Program-made: the position numbers and the translations under genes | In this document: positions 36,349 to 46,472 of the stretch, piece after piece | Layout: the number at the start of each line of letters is the position of its first letter | Position numbering within the stretch: the first letter of the stretch is position 1 | DNA from: Cerasibacillus quisquiliarum | GTDB taxonomy: Bacteria; Bacillota; Bacilli; Bacillales; Amphibacillaceae | Assembly: GCF_014202495.1 (NCBI RefSeq) | Contig: NZ_JACHHA010000010.1 | Span: 1 to 64,000 of the forward strand | Direction: 5' to 3' | DNA length: 64,000 bases | Notes under the pieces: generated by a model | Seen by the model: only the letters and a program-made list of their open reading frames with translations | What the model was told of the DNA's origin: nothing | Database searches by the model: none

Positions 36349-37272
36349 TTAAAGTAATGATAACGTTTCGCCTAATTTTAATAGCAATAATTTTTCCTTC
36401 TTAATATTTCGACGTACCCATTCATTCATAAGGCGTTCAAGCGCCTCTAATGGCGTGTCATCTGCTAGCATAAATGCACCATAATGAGTCGGAATCATAT
36501 ACTTGGCCCTCGTATCTAGAAATGCTTGTACGGCTTCTTCAGGACTAACATGTTGGCGATGCATAAACCACTCAGGCTCATAAGCACCAATAGGCATTAA
36601 CGCGTAATCAAGTTCAAATCGCTCACCTATTTCAGTAAATCCTCTAAAATAGCCACTATCACCTGCAAAATAGATAGCTGGCATTCGTTCTCCAGTGATC
36701 ACCCATCCACCCCAATGTGATGTATTTGTATCAAATAACGTACGCTTCGTCCAGTGCTGGGCGGGGACGAAAGTGAATACTAAGTCTTTTAGGCGAAAAG
36801 ATCCCCACCAATTGAATTCTGCGACATGCTCTATCCGCCGTTTTGTAAACCACTTTCCTAATCCAGCGGGTACGAGAAAAAGGGGATTACCAGGTAAATG
36901 ATAAATCGTCTGTTGATGTAAATGGTCATAGTGGCTATGTGAAATAAGGACGACATCTATCGAAGGTATATCTGCAAGTGGAATGCCAGGCGATGTAAGT
37001 CGTTTATATGTAAATAATTGTTTCGCCCACACGGGGTCTGTGATGATATTCAATCCGTTAAGTTGAATTAAGAACGTACAATGTCCAATCCATGTGATGG
37101 TTGGCTCTGTCCGGTTCGTTTGTAGGTTTGTAATTTCAGGGTTTTCTACAAGTGGAACTTGAAAAGACAGATCCTTCTGTTTTTTCATCCGCTCCTTAAA
37201 CCAGAGTAGTAAGTCACGCCATGAATGATTAACTTGGATATTGTCTAAGTTTTGATAGCGTGTTCGTTTCAT
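36349..37272 (-). CDS. MBL-fold hydrolase, NAPE-PLD-like
   Basis: 307 residues. The metallo-beta-lactamase metal motif is SHSHYDHLH near 113, with further ligands in PAQHW, FAGDSGYF and PTHYGAF. The sequence resembles the bacterial RomA / N-acyl-phosphatidylethanolamine phospholipase D branch. Substrate unknown. Monocistronic between idi and the chemoreceptor. Confidence 0.82.
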   Translation of the reverse strand: MKRTRYQNLDNIQVNHSWRDLLLWFKERMKKQKDLSFQVPLVENPEITNLQTNRTEPTITWIGHCTFLIQLNGLNIITDPVWAKQLFTYKRLTSPGIPLADIPSIDVVLISHSHYDHLHQQTIYHLPGNPLFLVPAGLGKWFTKRRIEHVAEFNWWGSFRLKDLVFTFVPAQHWTKRTLFDTNTSHWGGWVITGERMPAIYFAGDSGYFRGFTEIGERFELDYALMPIGAYEPEWFMHRQHVSPEEAVQAFLDTRAKYMIPTHYGAFMLADDTPLEALERLMNEWVRRNIKKEKLLLLKLGETLSLL

Positions 37273-37544
37273 AAAACCTTCCTTTTATTAAAATCTTTTA
37301 ATCTTAATAACATGCTTCCCCAAAAATAATGAATTTAAAAGACAACCTCAATATATTATGTCATTATATCAAATATTAATTCGAATCATTTATTAAACAT
37401 TTTTTTATTTTATGTCGATATAAAATAAAACATCTTTGTTTTCGCTAAATTAGTGTTCTATTTATTGTTATATAAATGCATTTTACAGACGTCTTTTCAA
37501 ATGACGAGATGCGATTGGATAAGGGAATTGGGGGTCACGAGAAG

Positions 37545-39311
37545 ATGAAAAAACATAAGCAAAAAAGAAAAAGATTTGAAAAGAGTTTTCTGAAATGGAA
37601 CAATTATTCAATTGGCAGAAAATATATAACCGTTTTCTTTTTAACAGTTTTCTTTTTTATAGTGGCTGGTGTTATTGTATTTATTCAAATGTTTCAAGGT
37701 AACAAGAGTTTAGAAGACGTAGAAGTCACAAGTTCTCTCGTAAGTGATATGTCAGAAATGGCGGCTATTATTCAGACGAAAGATGTACAAATATCGGATT
37801 TCTTACTAACGAATAGTAAGCGTTATATTGAAGCATTTGAACAATATCAAGCTGAATTAGATCAACTGATTAAAAAAGTCAAACCGCAACTTCAAACAGA
37901 GAAGCAACGAACGACATTTAACAACATCATAAAAAATGATGCGAGAGTAAATGAGATATTTTATGATGAAGTGTTAAAATACGTAGATATGAAAAGTGAC
38001 TATATGGCACTATCAACTCGAAATCAAACCTCAGAACTACGAGCTCATACGATACAACTCGTCGATGAATTAATGGACATGGTGAAAAAAGAAGAAGCCA
38101 AATCTGTAATTAGTGCGAAATCGAACTTAAAAATAAGTACAATCGCCTTAGTCATTGCTTTACCTACTGTCATCATGATTGGTGTTATGTTAATGATTTA
38201 TGTCAGTCGAAAAATATCAAGTCATTTAAAGAAAGTCGTTAGCATCACGTCTGAAATAGCAAAAGGAAATCTTGCTGTATCTGATATGAATGACGTTGGA
38301 AATGATGAGATTGGTCAACTCGCACAGGCATTAAATCGAATGAAAGGAAATATGACAAATATTTTATCCAAGGTGGCAAACGCTTCAAAGGTTCTTACTA
38401 ATCAAAGTAATGCACTTAACCAATCAGCACGTGACATTAAAGAAGGTAGCGAACAAATTGCTACAACGATGGAGGAACTATCTTCTGGTACAGAAACACA
38501 AGCAAATAGGACGTCAGATTTAGCAGAAAAAATGACTCATTTTGTTCAGAAAGTCACCCTTTCAGAAGTAAATGGTTCAGAAATAGAATCTCATTCTAAT
38601 CATGTGCTACAGCTAACAGAAGAAGGTACAACTCTTATGAATCAATCTGTAAAACAAATGAATCAAATTGACACAATCGTTAAAGAATCTGTTAAAAAAG
38701 TTCAACGTTTAGATGCACAGTCTAACGAAATATCAAATCTCGTATCAGTGATTAAAGATATTTCAGATCAAACGAACTTACTCTCCTTAAATGCCGCCAT
38801 TGAAGCGGCGCGTGCAGGTGAACATGGACGTGGATTTGCTGTCGTTGCAGAAGAAGTCAGAAAGCTATCTGATCAAGTTGCCAAGTCTGTTGGTGAAATT
38901 ACAAGGATCGTAAACAATATTCAAGAAGAAACAGATGAAGTTGTTCATTCACTTAACCAAGGATATGACGAAGTGAAATCTGGTACAAACCAAATTGAAA
39001 AAACTGGAAAGACTTTTTCCGTCATTCATTCATCCATCACGGATATGGTTACAAAAATTAAAAGTATCTCTACCTATTTAAAAGAAATGAGTATGACAAG
39101 TGATAATATGAATCACTTAATTAGTGATATTGCTGCTATTTCAGAAGAATCTGCAGCAGGAGTTGAACAAGCAGCAGCTTCAGCTGAGCAATCTTCAAAT
39201 GCAATGGAAGAAATTACACGAAATGCCAGTGATTTAGCTGATTTAGCAATACAGCTACAAGATGAGCTAAAAGTCTTTAAGTTCGTATCCTTTTTTGACC
39301 AATCTAAATAA
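37545..39311 (+). CDS. Methyl-accepting chemotaxis protein
   Basis: Membrane chemoreceptor, 588 residues from the ATG at 37545. TM1 is near 28-48, a helical extracytoplasmic sensor spans about 50-200, TM2 is [18 protein letters not shown], then HAMP and a long coiled-coil signalling domain with the hairpin tip [20 protein letters not shown] (trimer contact). The 37476 ATG has no ribosome site, whereas GGGGGT precedes 37545. Ligand unknown. Confidence 0.9.
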   Translation: MKKHKQKRKRFEKSFLKWNNYSIGRKYITVFFLTVFFFIVAGVIVFIQMFQGNKSLEDVEVTSSLVSDMSEMAAIIQTKDVQISDFLLTNSKRYIEAFEQYQAELDQLIKKVKPQLQTEKQRTTFNNIIKNDARVNEIFYDEVLKYVDMKSDYMALSTRNQTSELRAHTIQLVDELMDMVKKEEAKSVISAKSNLKISTIALVIALPTVIMIGVMLMIYVSRKISSHLKKVVSITSEIAKGNLAVSDMNDVGNDEIGQLAQALNRMKGNMTNILSKVANASKVLTNQSNALNQSARDIKEGSEQIATTMEELSSGTETQANRTSDLAEKMTHFVQKVTLSEVNGSEIESHSNHVLQLTEEGTTLMNQSVKQMNQIDTIVKESVKKVQRLDAQSNEISNLVSVIKDISDQTNLLSLNAAIEAARAGEHGRGFAVVAEEVRKLSDQVAKSVGEITRIVNNIQEETDEVVHSLNQGYDEVKSGTNQIEKTGKTFSVIHSSITDMVTKIKSISTYLKEMSMTSDNMNHLISDIAAISEESAAGVEQAAASAEQSSNAMEEITRNASDLADLAIQLQDELKVFKFVSFFDQSK

Positions 39312-39380
39312 AAGTGAAACCTTTGATTCGCTAAACCGTATAGTGAGGTGAGAAAATATCATACAGTCTAGGAGTGATAG

Positions 39381-39698
39381 ATGATGTTAGTCGTTACAGC
39401 AAATCATGTTCCCGGAAAAAATATCACAAAAACGTATGGACTCGTTAAAGGAAGTACCGTCCGTGCCAAACACGTTGGAAGAGATATCGGTGCATCATTT
39501 AAAACACTTGTCGGTGGAGAAATCAAAGGCTATGCAGATTTAATGATAGAGGCTCGGGAAGAAGCAACAAATCGTATGATTGAAGAAGCAAGCCAGTTAG
39601 GAGCCAATGCAATCATTAGTATGCGTTATCAAACGTCACAAGTTATGAACGGTGCTGCTGAAGTCATAGCCTATGGAACAGCTGTCATTATTGAATAA
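39381..39698 (+). CDS. YbjQ/UPF0145-family protein
   Basis: 105 residues, beginning VVTANHVPGKNITKTYGLVKG with GEIKGYADLMIEAREEATNRM and LGANAIISMRY, all typical of UPF0145. These small proteins form pentamers and are labelled heavy-metal-binding from sequence alone. AGGAG precedes the start. Function unknown. Confidence 0.85.
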   Translation: MMLVVTANHVPGKNITKTYGLVKGSTVRAKHVGRDIGASFKTLVGGEIKGYADLMIEAREEATNRMIEEASQLGANAIISMRYQTSQVMNGAAEVIAYGTAVIIE

Positions 39699-39727
39699 TT
39701 AAGACGAAACTAGAACATAGCCCAATT

Positions 39728-39780
39728 AAAAGTGTATGAAATCATGATTTATACATTTGATTTCATACACTTTTACTTTT
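39728..39780 (+). terminator. Terminator after ybjQ-like gene
   Basis: Perfect 17-bp stem AAAAGTGTATGAAATCA / TGATTTCATACACTTTT. Confidence 0.88.
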
Positions 39781-39912
39781 AAATATCATATAACCTTTCT
39801 ATTTATATACTATTAAGGAATAAATAAACGATTAAATAGCTCTAGAACTCTCTTCAATACAAAGCCAAAGTCCTTTTTTATGAATTCCATTATCTACCTG
39901 ACAGGGAAGCCT

Positions 39913-40500
39913 TCAACTAGTTCTTATCTTCTTCTTGTTATATGGCGATAAAAAACAATCAATCGTGTGATCATTAACCATTCCTGTTGCTTGCATAAAA
40001 GCATAACAAATGACCGGACCGACGAAGGAAAAGCCACGTTTCTTTAAGTCCTGACTCATTAATTTTGATTCTATTGTTTGCTTCGGTATATCTTCTAATG
40101 ATTCATACTTATTTAAAATCGGTTGGCCACCAACAAATTGCCAAATGTACTTATTAAAGCTACCGAATTCCTTTTGAACTTTTAGGAAAGCTTTGGCATT
40201 TGTTATAACAGAAAGGATTTTCCTTTTATTCCGAATGATTCCTACGTTGTTCAAAAGACGTTGCACATCTTTATCATCATATTGGCTTATTATGTCAGGT
40301 TGAAACTGACTGAAAGCCTCTCGGTAATGATGACGCCGATGTAAAATCGTTATCCAACTTAGACCTGCTTGAGCGCCTTCTAAACAGAGCGCTTCAAATA
40401 GTAAGCGATCGTCGTGCAACGGTCTTCCCCACTCGTGATCATGATACTCAATATATATAGGATCGTCTGTCACCCATTGACAACGTCGTTTAAGAGCCAT
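39913..40500 (-). CDS. tag: DNA-3-methyladenine glycosylase I
   Basis: Base-excision enzyme removing 3-methyladenine. 195 residues with the zinc-site Cys and His (RRCQWV near 5-9; VNDHTIDCF near the C-terminus), the conserved YHDHEWGRPLHDD and LEGAQAGLSW. It starts three bases after the sulfurtransferase gene, so both are likely one operon. Confidence 0.93.
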   Translation of the reverse strand: MALKRRCQWVTDDPIYIEYHDHEWGRPLHDDRLLFEALCLEGAQAGLSWITILHRRHHYREAFSQFQPDIISQYDDKDVQRLLNNVGIIRNKRKILSVITNAKAFLKVQKEFGSFNKYIWQFVGGQPILNKYESLEDIPKQTIESKLMSQDLKKRGFSFVGPVICYAFMQATGMVNDHTIDCFLSPYNKKKIRTS

Positions 40501-40503
40501 ATC

Positions 40504-41349
40504 CTACTCCTCCTTCGTTTCCACACGATGATCCTCATAGGAAATCCAATCACTGTAGCCACCAGGATATAAGTAAATCTGGTCATAGCCTGCTTTTTTA
40601 AGTGCAAAAATATTAGGACATGCTGAAACACCAGAACCACAGGACACAATAATAGGCGTATCTTTTGGCAATTGTTTAAAATGTTGTTTTAACATGGCTT
40701 TACTTTTATATTGACCATAATCCGTAAATACATCTTTCCAGAAATAATTTTTAGCACCTGGAATATGTCCCGCCTTATGATAAAGTGGTTCTATTTTTCC
40801 GAGATAACGCGCCTTCGAACGCGAATCCACTAGAATGGCCGCCTTGTTTTTCAACTTTTCCTTTAGTTCTTCGATGTTAATAGTATGTCTATATGTCTGT
40901 TTTGCCTTATAGACAGTCGGCTTTTGTTTAGGAAGCCTCGTTTCTAACGAAAGTCCCGCTTCTTTCCAAGCAGTTAATCCCCCATCTAATATAGAGACTT
41001 TTCGGTGACCAATTGCTTGCAACATCCACCATAGTCTCGCAGCAGTCATATCACGCCCATCATCGTACACAACGATTTTTGTATGATGATTAATCCCATG
41101 TTTACCGAGTATATCGACAAAAGAAGCTAAATCAGGTAGAGGATGTTTTCCACCATGTTTACTTACCGGTCTAGATAAATCTTTATTTAAATCAAGATAA
41201 ATAGCAGTCGGAATATGTCCCTCTTGATAAACTTTATAACCATATGTTTCATCAGTTAAATCAAAACGAACATCAATAACAGTTAGACGCTCTTTTTTAT
41301 CTAGTTTTTCTTTTAAATGCTGAACGTGAATTAAGTTCGCCAACGTCAT
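40504..41349 (-). CDS. Two-domain sulfurtransferase (rhodanese/MST type)
   Basis: 281 residues, two rhodanese domains. Only the second has the catalytic loop CGSGVSACPN (Cys near 233), nearer to the 3-mercaptopyruvate type (CGxGVTA) than to thiosulfate sulfurtransferase. The frame opens at 41361, but GGGAGGCGAT before the ATG at 41349 decides the start. Cotranscribed with tag. Confidence 0.88.
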   Translation of the reverse strand: MTLANLIHVQHLKEKLDKKERLTVIDVRFDLTDETYGYKVYQEGHIPTAIYLDLNKDLSRPVSKHGGKHPLPDLASFVDILGKHGINHHTKIVVYDDGRDMTAARLWWMLQAIGHRKVSILDGGLTAWKEAGLSLETRLPKQKPTVYKAKQTYRHTINIEELKEKLKNKAAILVDSRSKARYLGKIEPLYHKAGHIPGAKNYFWKDVFTDYGQYKSKAMLKQHFKQLPKDTPIIVSCGSGVSACPNIFALKKAGYDQIYLYPGGYSDWISYEDHRVETKEE

Positions 41350-41459
41350 ATCGCCTCCCATCTTTACCTTCTATGTTAGCAAATTTTTAATCTATGAAAA
41401 ATATTTTATAAAAGAATATGATAAAATAAAATAATATATGAATGAGGAGCTGAATAATT

Positions 41460-42695
41460 ATGAAAGAACAATTAATCGAACGTCTTACTACATATGTTAA
41501 AATCGATACCCAATCAAATGAAAACAGTCAAACAACCCCTTCTACTAAAGGCCAATGGGATTTACTTCACTTACTAGAAAACGAGCTAGAAAAGCTTGGA
41601 CTAGAAAATATAACACTTGATGACAATGGTTATTTAATGGCTACATTACCGGCCAATACAGACGTTGACGTCCCTACGATAGGTTTTCTCGCTCATGTTG
41701 ATACAGCAACTGATTTTACAGGAAAAAATGTTAAGCCACAAATTGTTGAGAATTACGATGGTCAAGCAATCATGTTAAATGAAGACTTAGGGATTGCCTT
41801 GTCACCTGATGATTTTCCTGAATTAATTAACTATAAAGGACATACGCTCATAACGACTGATGGGACAACGTTACTAGGTGCAGATAACAAAGCAGGTATC
41901 GCGGAAATTATGACAGCATTAGAATACTTAATAAATAATCCTGAAATTAAACACGGCACCATTCGAGTTGCTTTCACACCTGATGAAGAAATTGGCCGTG
42001 GTCCGCATAAATTCGATGTCGAAAAGTTTAATGCAGATTTTGCCTATACGATAGATGGTGGCCCACTTGGCGAACTCCAATATGAAAGCTTTAATGCAGC
42101 ATCAGCGAAAATAATATTTAAAGGGGAAAATGTTCACCCAGGTACAGCGAAAGACAAAATGGTAAACGCTGGTAAGATGGCTGCAGAGTTTATTCAACAT
42201 GTACCTGAACAGGAAGCACCTGAATATACAGAAGGCTATGAAGGGTTTTTTCACTTAATTTCCGTTAATGGTGATGTTGAAAAAGCGGAAGTTTATTACA
42301 TTATCCGTGATTTTGATAAAGATAAGTTTTCTGCACGAAAAGATCTGATTAAACAAATTGTTGAAAAAACGAGAGAAAAGTATGGAAATGACCGTGTCAT
42401 ATTAGATTTACGAGACCAATATTATAATATGCGAGAAAAAATTGAACCCGTTAAGGAAATTGTCGAAATAGCAAAACAAGCGATGATAAATTTAAATATC
42501 GAACCTATTATTGAACCAATCCGTGGTGGAACAGATGGTTCGCAATTATCCTATATGGGCTTGCCGACTCCGAATATTTTTACTGGTGGGGAAAATTTCC
42601 ATGGCAAGTATGAATATATTTCTGTTAATAATATGGAAAAAGCCGTTAAAGTTATTATAGAAATATGTCGTTTGTTTGCAATGGATCGTAAATAA
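41460..42695 (+). CDS. pepT: Peptidase T (tripeptidase)
   Basis: Zinc aminotripeptidase of the M20B family, 411 residues. Metal ligands are in [10 protein letters not shown] (about 78), [10 protein letters not shown] (about 140) and PDEEIGRG (about 175), with the C-terminal [11 protein letters not shown] His. It releases the N-terminal residue of tripeptides in the cytosol. The carboxypeptidase gene follows 36 bp later. Confidence 0.95.
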   Translation: MKEQLIERLTTYVKIDTQSNENSQTTPSTKGQWDLLHLLENELEKLGLENITLDDNGYLMATLPANTDVDVPTIGFLAHVDTATDFTGKNVKPQIVENYDGQAIMLNEDLGIALSPDDFPELINYKGHTLITTDGTTLLGADNKAGIAEIMTALEYLINNPEIKHGTIRVAFTPDEEIGRGPHKFDVEKFNADFAYTIDGGPLGELQYESFNAASAKIIFKGENVHPGTAKDKMVNAGKMAAEFIQHVPEQEAPEYTEGYEGFFHLISVNGDVEKAEVYYIIRDFDKDKFSARKDLIKQIVEKTREKYGNDRVILDLRDQYYNMREKIEPVKEIVEIAKQAMINLNIEPIIEPIRGGTDGSQLSYMGLPTPNIFTGGENFHGKYEYISVNNMEKAVKVIIEICRLFAMDRK

Positions 42696-42731
42696 TTTAA
42701 TGACATTCATAAAATAAGGAGCGGACAAACG

Positions 42732-43733
42732 ATGCACGTCAATATTAGAAATGTATTTTTCATTATCTTTCTTTTATGTTTCTTAACAGCTTGTGAAGAA
42801 GTAGATCTAGCAAATAAATCGAAACAAGCTCCTTCAGTTGAAAGCGGTGCTACACAAAAAAACGAGGAGGTTAAAAAAATGATTCTACCTGATACGCCCC
42901 TTCAAAAAGGAGATCAAGGTGAAGATGTTAAGGCTGTGCAACACATACTTAAGAGCATAGGTTACACAGTTAAAGAGTCTGGTATATTTGACGAAGAAAC
43001 CGTGTGGGCTATGACTGATATCCAGCTACAACAAAGTGATTCACTCGAAGTCACTGGTTTATACAATCATGAAGTGAAAGCTATACTAGAAAATTGTCTT
43101 GAGGAAAAAGTTGACATCCAACCTGGTAATGGTTTTGACGAGAACAATATTGAATTTAATCCTTATGAAATTTTAGTATTAGTGAATAAAAAACATATGC
43201 TTCCTGAAGATTTTGTTCCAGAAGATCTTGTCGTACCTGATGTGCCTTTTCCATTTACAGAAGATTTACCTAAAAAAATGATGCGTAAACCTGCAGCTGC
43301 TGCATTAGAAAAGTTATTCGCCGCAGCTCAAAAGGCAGATTTAAATTTATTTGCACAATCAGGTTATCGCTCATATGAACGTCAAAAAGAATTGTATACG
43401 GCCTATGTAGAACGTGATGGTGAAGATGCTGCAAATAAATATAGTGCTCAACCCGGACAAAGTGAACACCAAACGGGGTTAGCGATGGACGTAACAAGCC
43501 CTGACGTTAACTTCTTACTTAATGAAGCTTTCGGTGAAACAGATGAAGGTAAATGGATTAAAGAGCATTGTCATGAGTTCGGTTTTATTATTCGCTACCC
43601 TAAAGGAAAACAATCGATTACTGAATATCAATTTGAACCTTGGCATTTGCGTTATGTTGGTGAAAAGGCTGCAAAGGAAATAATGGAAAAAGGAATTACA
43701 CTGGAAGAATATTTAGAAGATCTATCTTATTAA
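42732..43733 (+). CDS. LdcB/VanY-family peptidoglycan carboxypeptidase lipoprotein
   Basis: 333 residues. Lipobox FLTAC (Cys about 21), then a peptidoglycan-binding-1 repeat (KGDQGEDVKAVQHILKSIGY near 58-77), then a VanY domain with SGYRSYERQKELY, the zinc site SEHQTGLAMDV and EPWHLRYVG. It trims D-amino acids from stem peptides at the cell surface; D,D versus L,D specificity cannot be told. B. subtilis YodJ is similar. Confidence 0.9.
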   Translation: MHVNIRNVFFIIFLLCFLTACEEVDLANKSKQAPSVESGATQKNEEVKKMILPDTPLQKGDQGEDVKAVQHILKSIGYTVKESGIFDEETVWAMTDIQLQQSDSLEVTGLYNHEVKAILENCLEEKVDIQPGNGFDENNIEFNPYEILVLVNKKHMLPEDFVPEDLVVPDVPFPFTEDLPKKMMRKPAAAALEKLFAAAQKADLNLFAQSGYRSYERQKELYTAYVERDGEDAANKYSAQPGQSEHQTGLAMDVTSPDVNFLLNEAFGETDEGKWIKEHCHEFGFIIRYPKGKQSITEYQFEPWHLRYVGEKAAKEIMEKGITLEEYLEDLSY

Positions 43734-43811
43734 GAGTTTATATAAGAGAGGGCATTCCATAATGTACCGAAGTTTAGATACTCTATAACTGATATGCAAC
43801 TTCATTTGTAT

Positions 43812-43850
43812 AAAAAAGAGTCCAGTCCGATACTGAACTCTTTTTTTATT
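43812..43850. terminator. Terminator between convergent genes
   Basis: AAAAAGAGTcCAGT / ACTGaACTCTTTTT serves ldcB-like and the rhodanese-like gene. Its sequence resembles the stem at 11352-11393. Confidence 0.8.
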
Positions 43851-43871
43851 TAACTAAATATTATCCTATTT

Positions 43872-44243
43872 TTAAATACATGTTGACGGTGCTACTTGAC
43901 TTGTAATGGTTTCTTTTTCTGGAACACAGTAGTAACCTACAACATGAAAATTATATTTTTTCAAATCACGGATACTAACATTTCGAGATATACGATCTGA
44001 TGCAATAATTGCAACTTTCTTCGTTGGAATCTGCTGGTAGTTACGTCCTAGATAAGGTATCGGAATATGGATAATTTGAGAATTATGATCGTATACAATG
44101 TCATTATAATCACGAACATCAATTAACGTTACATCATCACCTGGCATTTTTTCTAAACGTTTCACACCAGGGACAGGGACATAACGTTTATAATAAATGC
44201 TTAAGATGATGATAAGCATCAAACTTAGCAAAATATATTCCAT
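43872..44243 (-). CDS. Membrane-anchored rhodanese-like protein lacking the catalytic Cys
   Basis: 123 residues. One N-terminal TM helix (YILLSLMLIIILSIYY) is followed by a rhodanese fold (DDVTLIDVRDYNDI). The active-loop Cys is missing: the equivalent stretch reads IIASDRISRNVS. The C-terminus has two Cys (YYCVPE, STCI). It may bind rather than transfer sulfur. Function unknown. Confidence 0.75.
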   Translation of the reverse strand: MEYILLSLMLIIILSIYYKRYVPVPGVKRLEKMPGDDVTLIDVRDYNDIVYDHNSQIIHIPIPYLGRNYQQIPTKKVAIIASDRISRNVSIRDLKKYNFHVVGYYCVPEKETITSQVAPSTCI

Positions 44244-44390
44244 CTGGTTATGACTCCTTTTTATTATAAATAATGTGCATAAAGTATAGTATATGATTCT
44301 TCATTAATTCGTCAAACATTTAGTTTCAGGAAGTATTCATGAAAATGACAAAAAAAGAAGAGGATGTTGATGTAATATTTGTTGTGAGGA

Positions 44391-44927
44391 TTAGTTAATC
44401 AGCTTTATTCTATCTATTTGTTGTTCTTCGTCAATTTTGGCATCGAGGGCACGGATACGCTCAAGAGCAGTATTAGGATCTATTTTTTTATAATGATGGT
44501 GACCACCTGCTTCTTCATCCGCTTCATCAGCTAAAGCAACAACTTGCTGAAGAGGATCTAAATTCAATTGACCCTCAGGTAAATAGGAATCCGTATGAAG
44601 TAATATAGCGATGGCGATTTTTTTTGCATGACGTGGATTTTCACCTATTTCCATTAGTAATTCATGGGCACGATTTGCTCCCTTAATCGCATGAATATCA
44701 TTTTCTTTATACTGTTGATAATCCCATTCGCCATTTTTATACCAAGTATAGTGTCCAACATCATGTAATAAAGCCGCTTTTGTCGCAAGATCAGGATTGA
44801 CTTGGAATCTTCTCGCAAAAATATAAGCATATTCTGTTACCTGAATGGCGTGAGCAACACCTGAACGTTTTAAATACTTCTGAGTCGTAGGATGAACAAA
44901 TACTTCTTCTAAAGTCACTCTTCGCAT
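44391..44927 (-). CDS. HD-domain metal-dependent phosphohydrolase
   Basis: 178 residues. The HD motif is ALLHDVGHYTWY near 52-63, with an upstream His in GVAHAIQVTEY and further ligands IAILLHTDSYL and ADEADE. The family hydrolyses nucleotide or phosphate esters, with substrate unknown here. GGGGAGG precedes the start. A 21-bp repeat array lies upstream. Confidence 0.82.
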   Translation of the reverse strand: MRRVTLEEVFVHPTTQKYLKRSGVAHAIQVTEYAYIFARRFQVNPDLATKAALLHDVGHYTWYKNGEWDYQQYKENDIHAIKGANRAHELLMEIGENPRHAKKIAIAILLHTDSYLPEGQLNLDPLQQVVALADEADEEAGGHHHYKKIDPNTALERIRALDAKIDEEQQIDRIKLIN

Positions 44928-45027
44928 CCATTATACCTCCCCTCTTATTTGAACGAAAAATATATTGTTAAAGAATATAACATGTTTCAAATCAATTTGC
45001 AAACCGTTACTAATCCCGCTTGAAATC

Positions 45028-45099
45028 GCGCGATTTTCGCCCAGGGTTGCGCGATTTTGACCCAGGGTTGCGCGATTTTAGCCCAGGGTTGCGCGAAAA
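45028..45099. repeat. 21-bp GC-rich tandem repeat, three copies plus partial
   Basis: Units GCGCGATTTT(NN)CCCAGGGTT start at 45028, 45049 and 45070, and a partial GCGCGAAAA at 45091. Only the two N bases vary. The array runs into a terminator-like stem. Composition is far more GC-rich than the surroundings. Confidence 0.85.
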
Positions 45100-45130
45100 G
45101 CCGCCAAGCGGTGCTGGCGGCTTTTCTATA
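45096..45130 (+). terminator. Terminator-like stem at end of 21-bp array
   Basis: AAAAGCCGCC / GGCGGCTTTT, perfect ten-base arms. It lies between divergent genes, so no obvious transcript needs it. Confidence 0.6.
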
Positions 45131-45305
45131 GGCTTTAATTTTATGCTTAGTCTCTCATAAAATGATACGGTCTTCAATCTTCAATAAATCGTGTGTTAAT
45201 ATTATATGCTACTTGCATTTCCAATTTGTATAACGTATAAATGAATTAATAGTATATTTTTTAAAAATTATGTGAAATACTTCACAAATGATAGGGGTTT
45301 TCAAA

Positions 45306-46343
45306 ATGGTAACATTTCTAAGAAAAAAAGGCATTTCTTTATCATTAAAAGAATACGTTATTACAGCTTTAAGTTATATGGCACTCGGACTATTCTCTTC
45401 ACTCATTATCGGTCTTATTATTAAAACAATTGGTGAACAACTTGTAACCATTGACATGTCAACAATCGGCAGCTACATGATTGATATGGGTTCCTTCGCC
45501 ATGGATGCGAAAATTATGGGTGGTGCGATCGGTGTTGCAATTGCCTATGGACTAAAAGCCCCGCCACTTGTTTTGTTTTCTGCTTTATTTGCTGGAGCAT
45601 TTGGAGCTGAACTTGGTGGACCCGCTGGAAGTTATGTTGCAACATTATTTGCTACAGAATTTGGAAAACTCGTTTATCAAACGACACGCATTGATATTAT
45701 TATCACCCCCTTTGTTACGATCTTTATTGGTTTTGTAACAGGGAGCTTAATTGGTAAGCCAATTGATTCGTTTATGACTGGTTTCGGTCATATCATTAAT
45801 TGGGCAACAGAACAACAACCTTTCATTATGGGAATTATCGTTGCTGTTCTTATGGGATGGGCACTTACTGCACCGATATCAAGTGTTGCTATTGCTTTGA
45901 TGCTCGGTTTAGATGGTCTAGCAGCTGGAGCAGCTACTATAGGTTGTTCTGCACAAATGATTGGTTTCGCTGTATCAAGTTATCGTGATAACGGTATTGG
46001 TGGTCTATTAGCACAGGGGCTAGGAACGTCGATGCTTCAAGTTGCAAATATTATTAAAAATCCCCTCATTATATTACCACCTACAATTGCTGGAGCAGTT
46101 CTTGCTCCTTTTGCTACAATCGTCTTCCAATTAACGAATAATCCTTCTGGAGCAGGGATGGGAACGAGTGGATTAGTTGGGCAGATGATGACATTTGAAT
46201 CAATGGGGTTTTCATGGCATATATTATGGCTAATAATTGGTCTACATATTATAGCACCGGCTATCATTAGTTTAATCTTTTCTGAATGGTTTATAAAAAA
46301 AGGGTGGATTAAACCTGGTGATATGAAAATCATGTATCAATAA
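45306..46343 (+). CDS. PTS EIIC-like membrane protein (PTS_EIIC_2 family)
   Basis: 345 residues, mostly hydrophobic, about nine TM helices, rich in Gly: FAGAFGAELGGPAGSYVATL, DGLAAGAATIGCSAQMIGFA, NPSGAGMGTSGLVGQM. It matches the PF13303-type EIIC family, which lacks attached EIIA/EIIB domains. None are nearby, so the transport substrate and phospho-donor are unknown. AGGGG before the ATG at 45306 decides the start over 45288. Confidence 0.82.
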   Translation: MVTFLRKKGISLSLKEYVITALSYMALGLFSSLIIGLIIKTIGEQLVTIDMSTIGSYMIDMGSFAMDAKIMGGAIGVAIAYGLKAPPLVLFSALFAGAFGAELGGPAGSYVATLFATEFGKLVYQTTRIDIIITPFVTIFIGFVTGSLIGKPIDSFMTGFGHIINWATEQQPFIMGIIVAVLMGWALTAPISSVAIALMLGLDGLAAGAATIGCSAQMIGFAVSSYRDNGIGGLLAQGLGTSMLQVANIIKNPLIILPPTIAGAVLAPFATIVFQLTNNPSGAGMGTSGLVGQMMTFESMGFSWHILWLIIGLHIIAPAIISLIFSEWFIKKGWIKPGDMKIMYQ

Positions 46344-46397
46344 TAAATAAACACTCATATTACTTTAAATGGATTGAGCTTATCATATAAGGGAAAG

Positions 46398-46426
46398 TTG
46401 CAAATTCTGCTCTCATTCGATATAAT
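46398..46426 (+). promoter_or_regulatory. Nitroreductase promoter
   Basis: TTGCAA, 17 bp, TATAAT; the Fur box begins at the next base. Confidence 0.75.
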
Positions 46427-46451
46427 TTAATTGATAATGATTATCAATTAA
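46427..46451 (+). promoter_or_regulatory. Fur box, perfect 25-bp palindrome
   Basis: Arms TTAATTGATAAT / ATTATCAATTAA around a single G, containing GATAATGATTATC. It covers the expected transcription start, ideal for iron-dependent repression. Confidence 0.85.
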
Positions 46452-46472
46452 TCATAAAGGAGACAAATCAAG

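Noticed and set aside
45028-45099. CRISPR or minisatellite coding repeat
   Set aside because: Only 21-bp units with no spacers, and no open frame with a ribosome site spans them.
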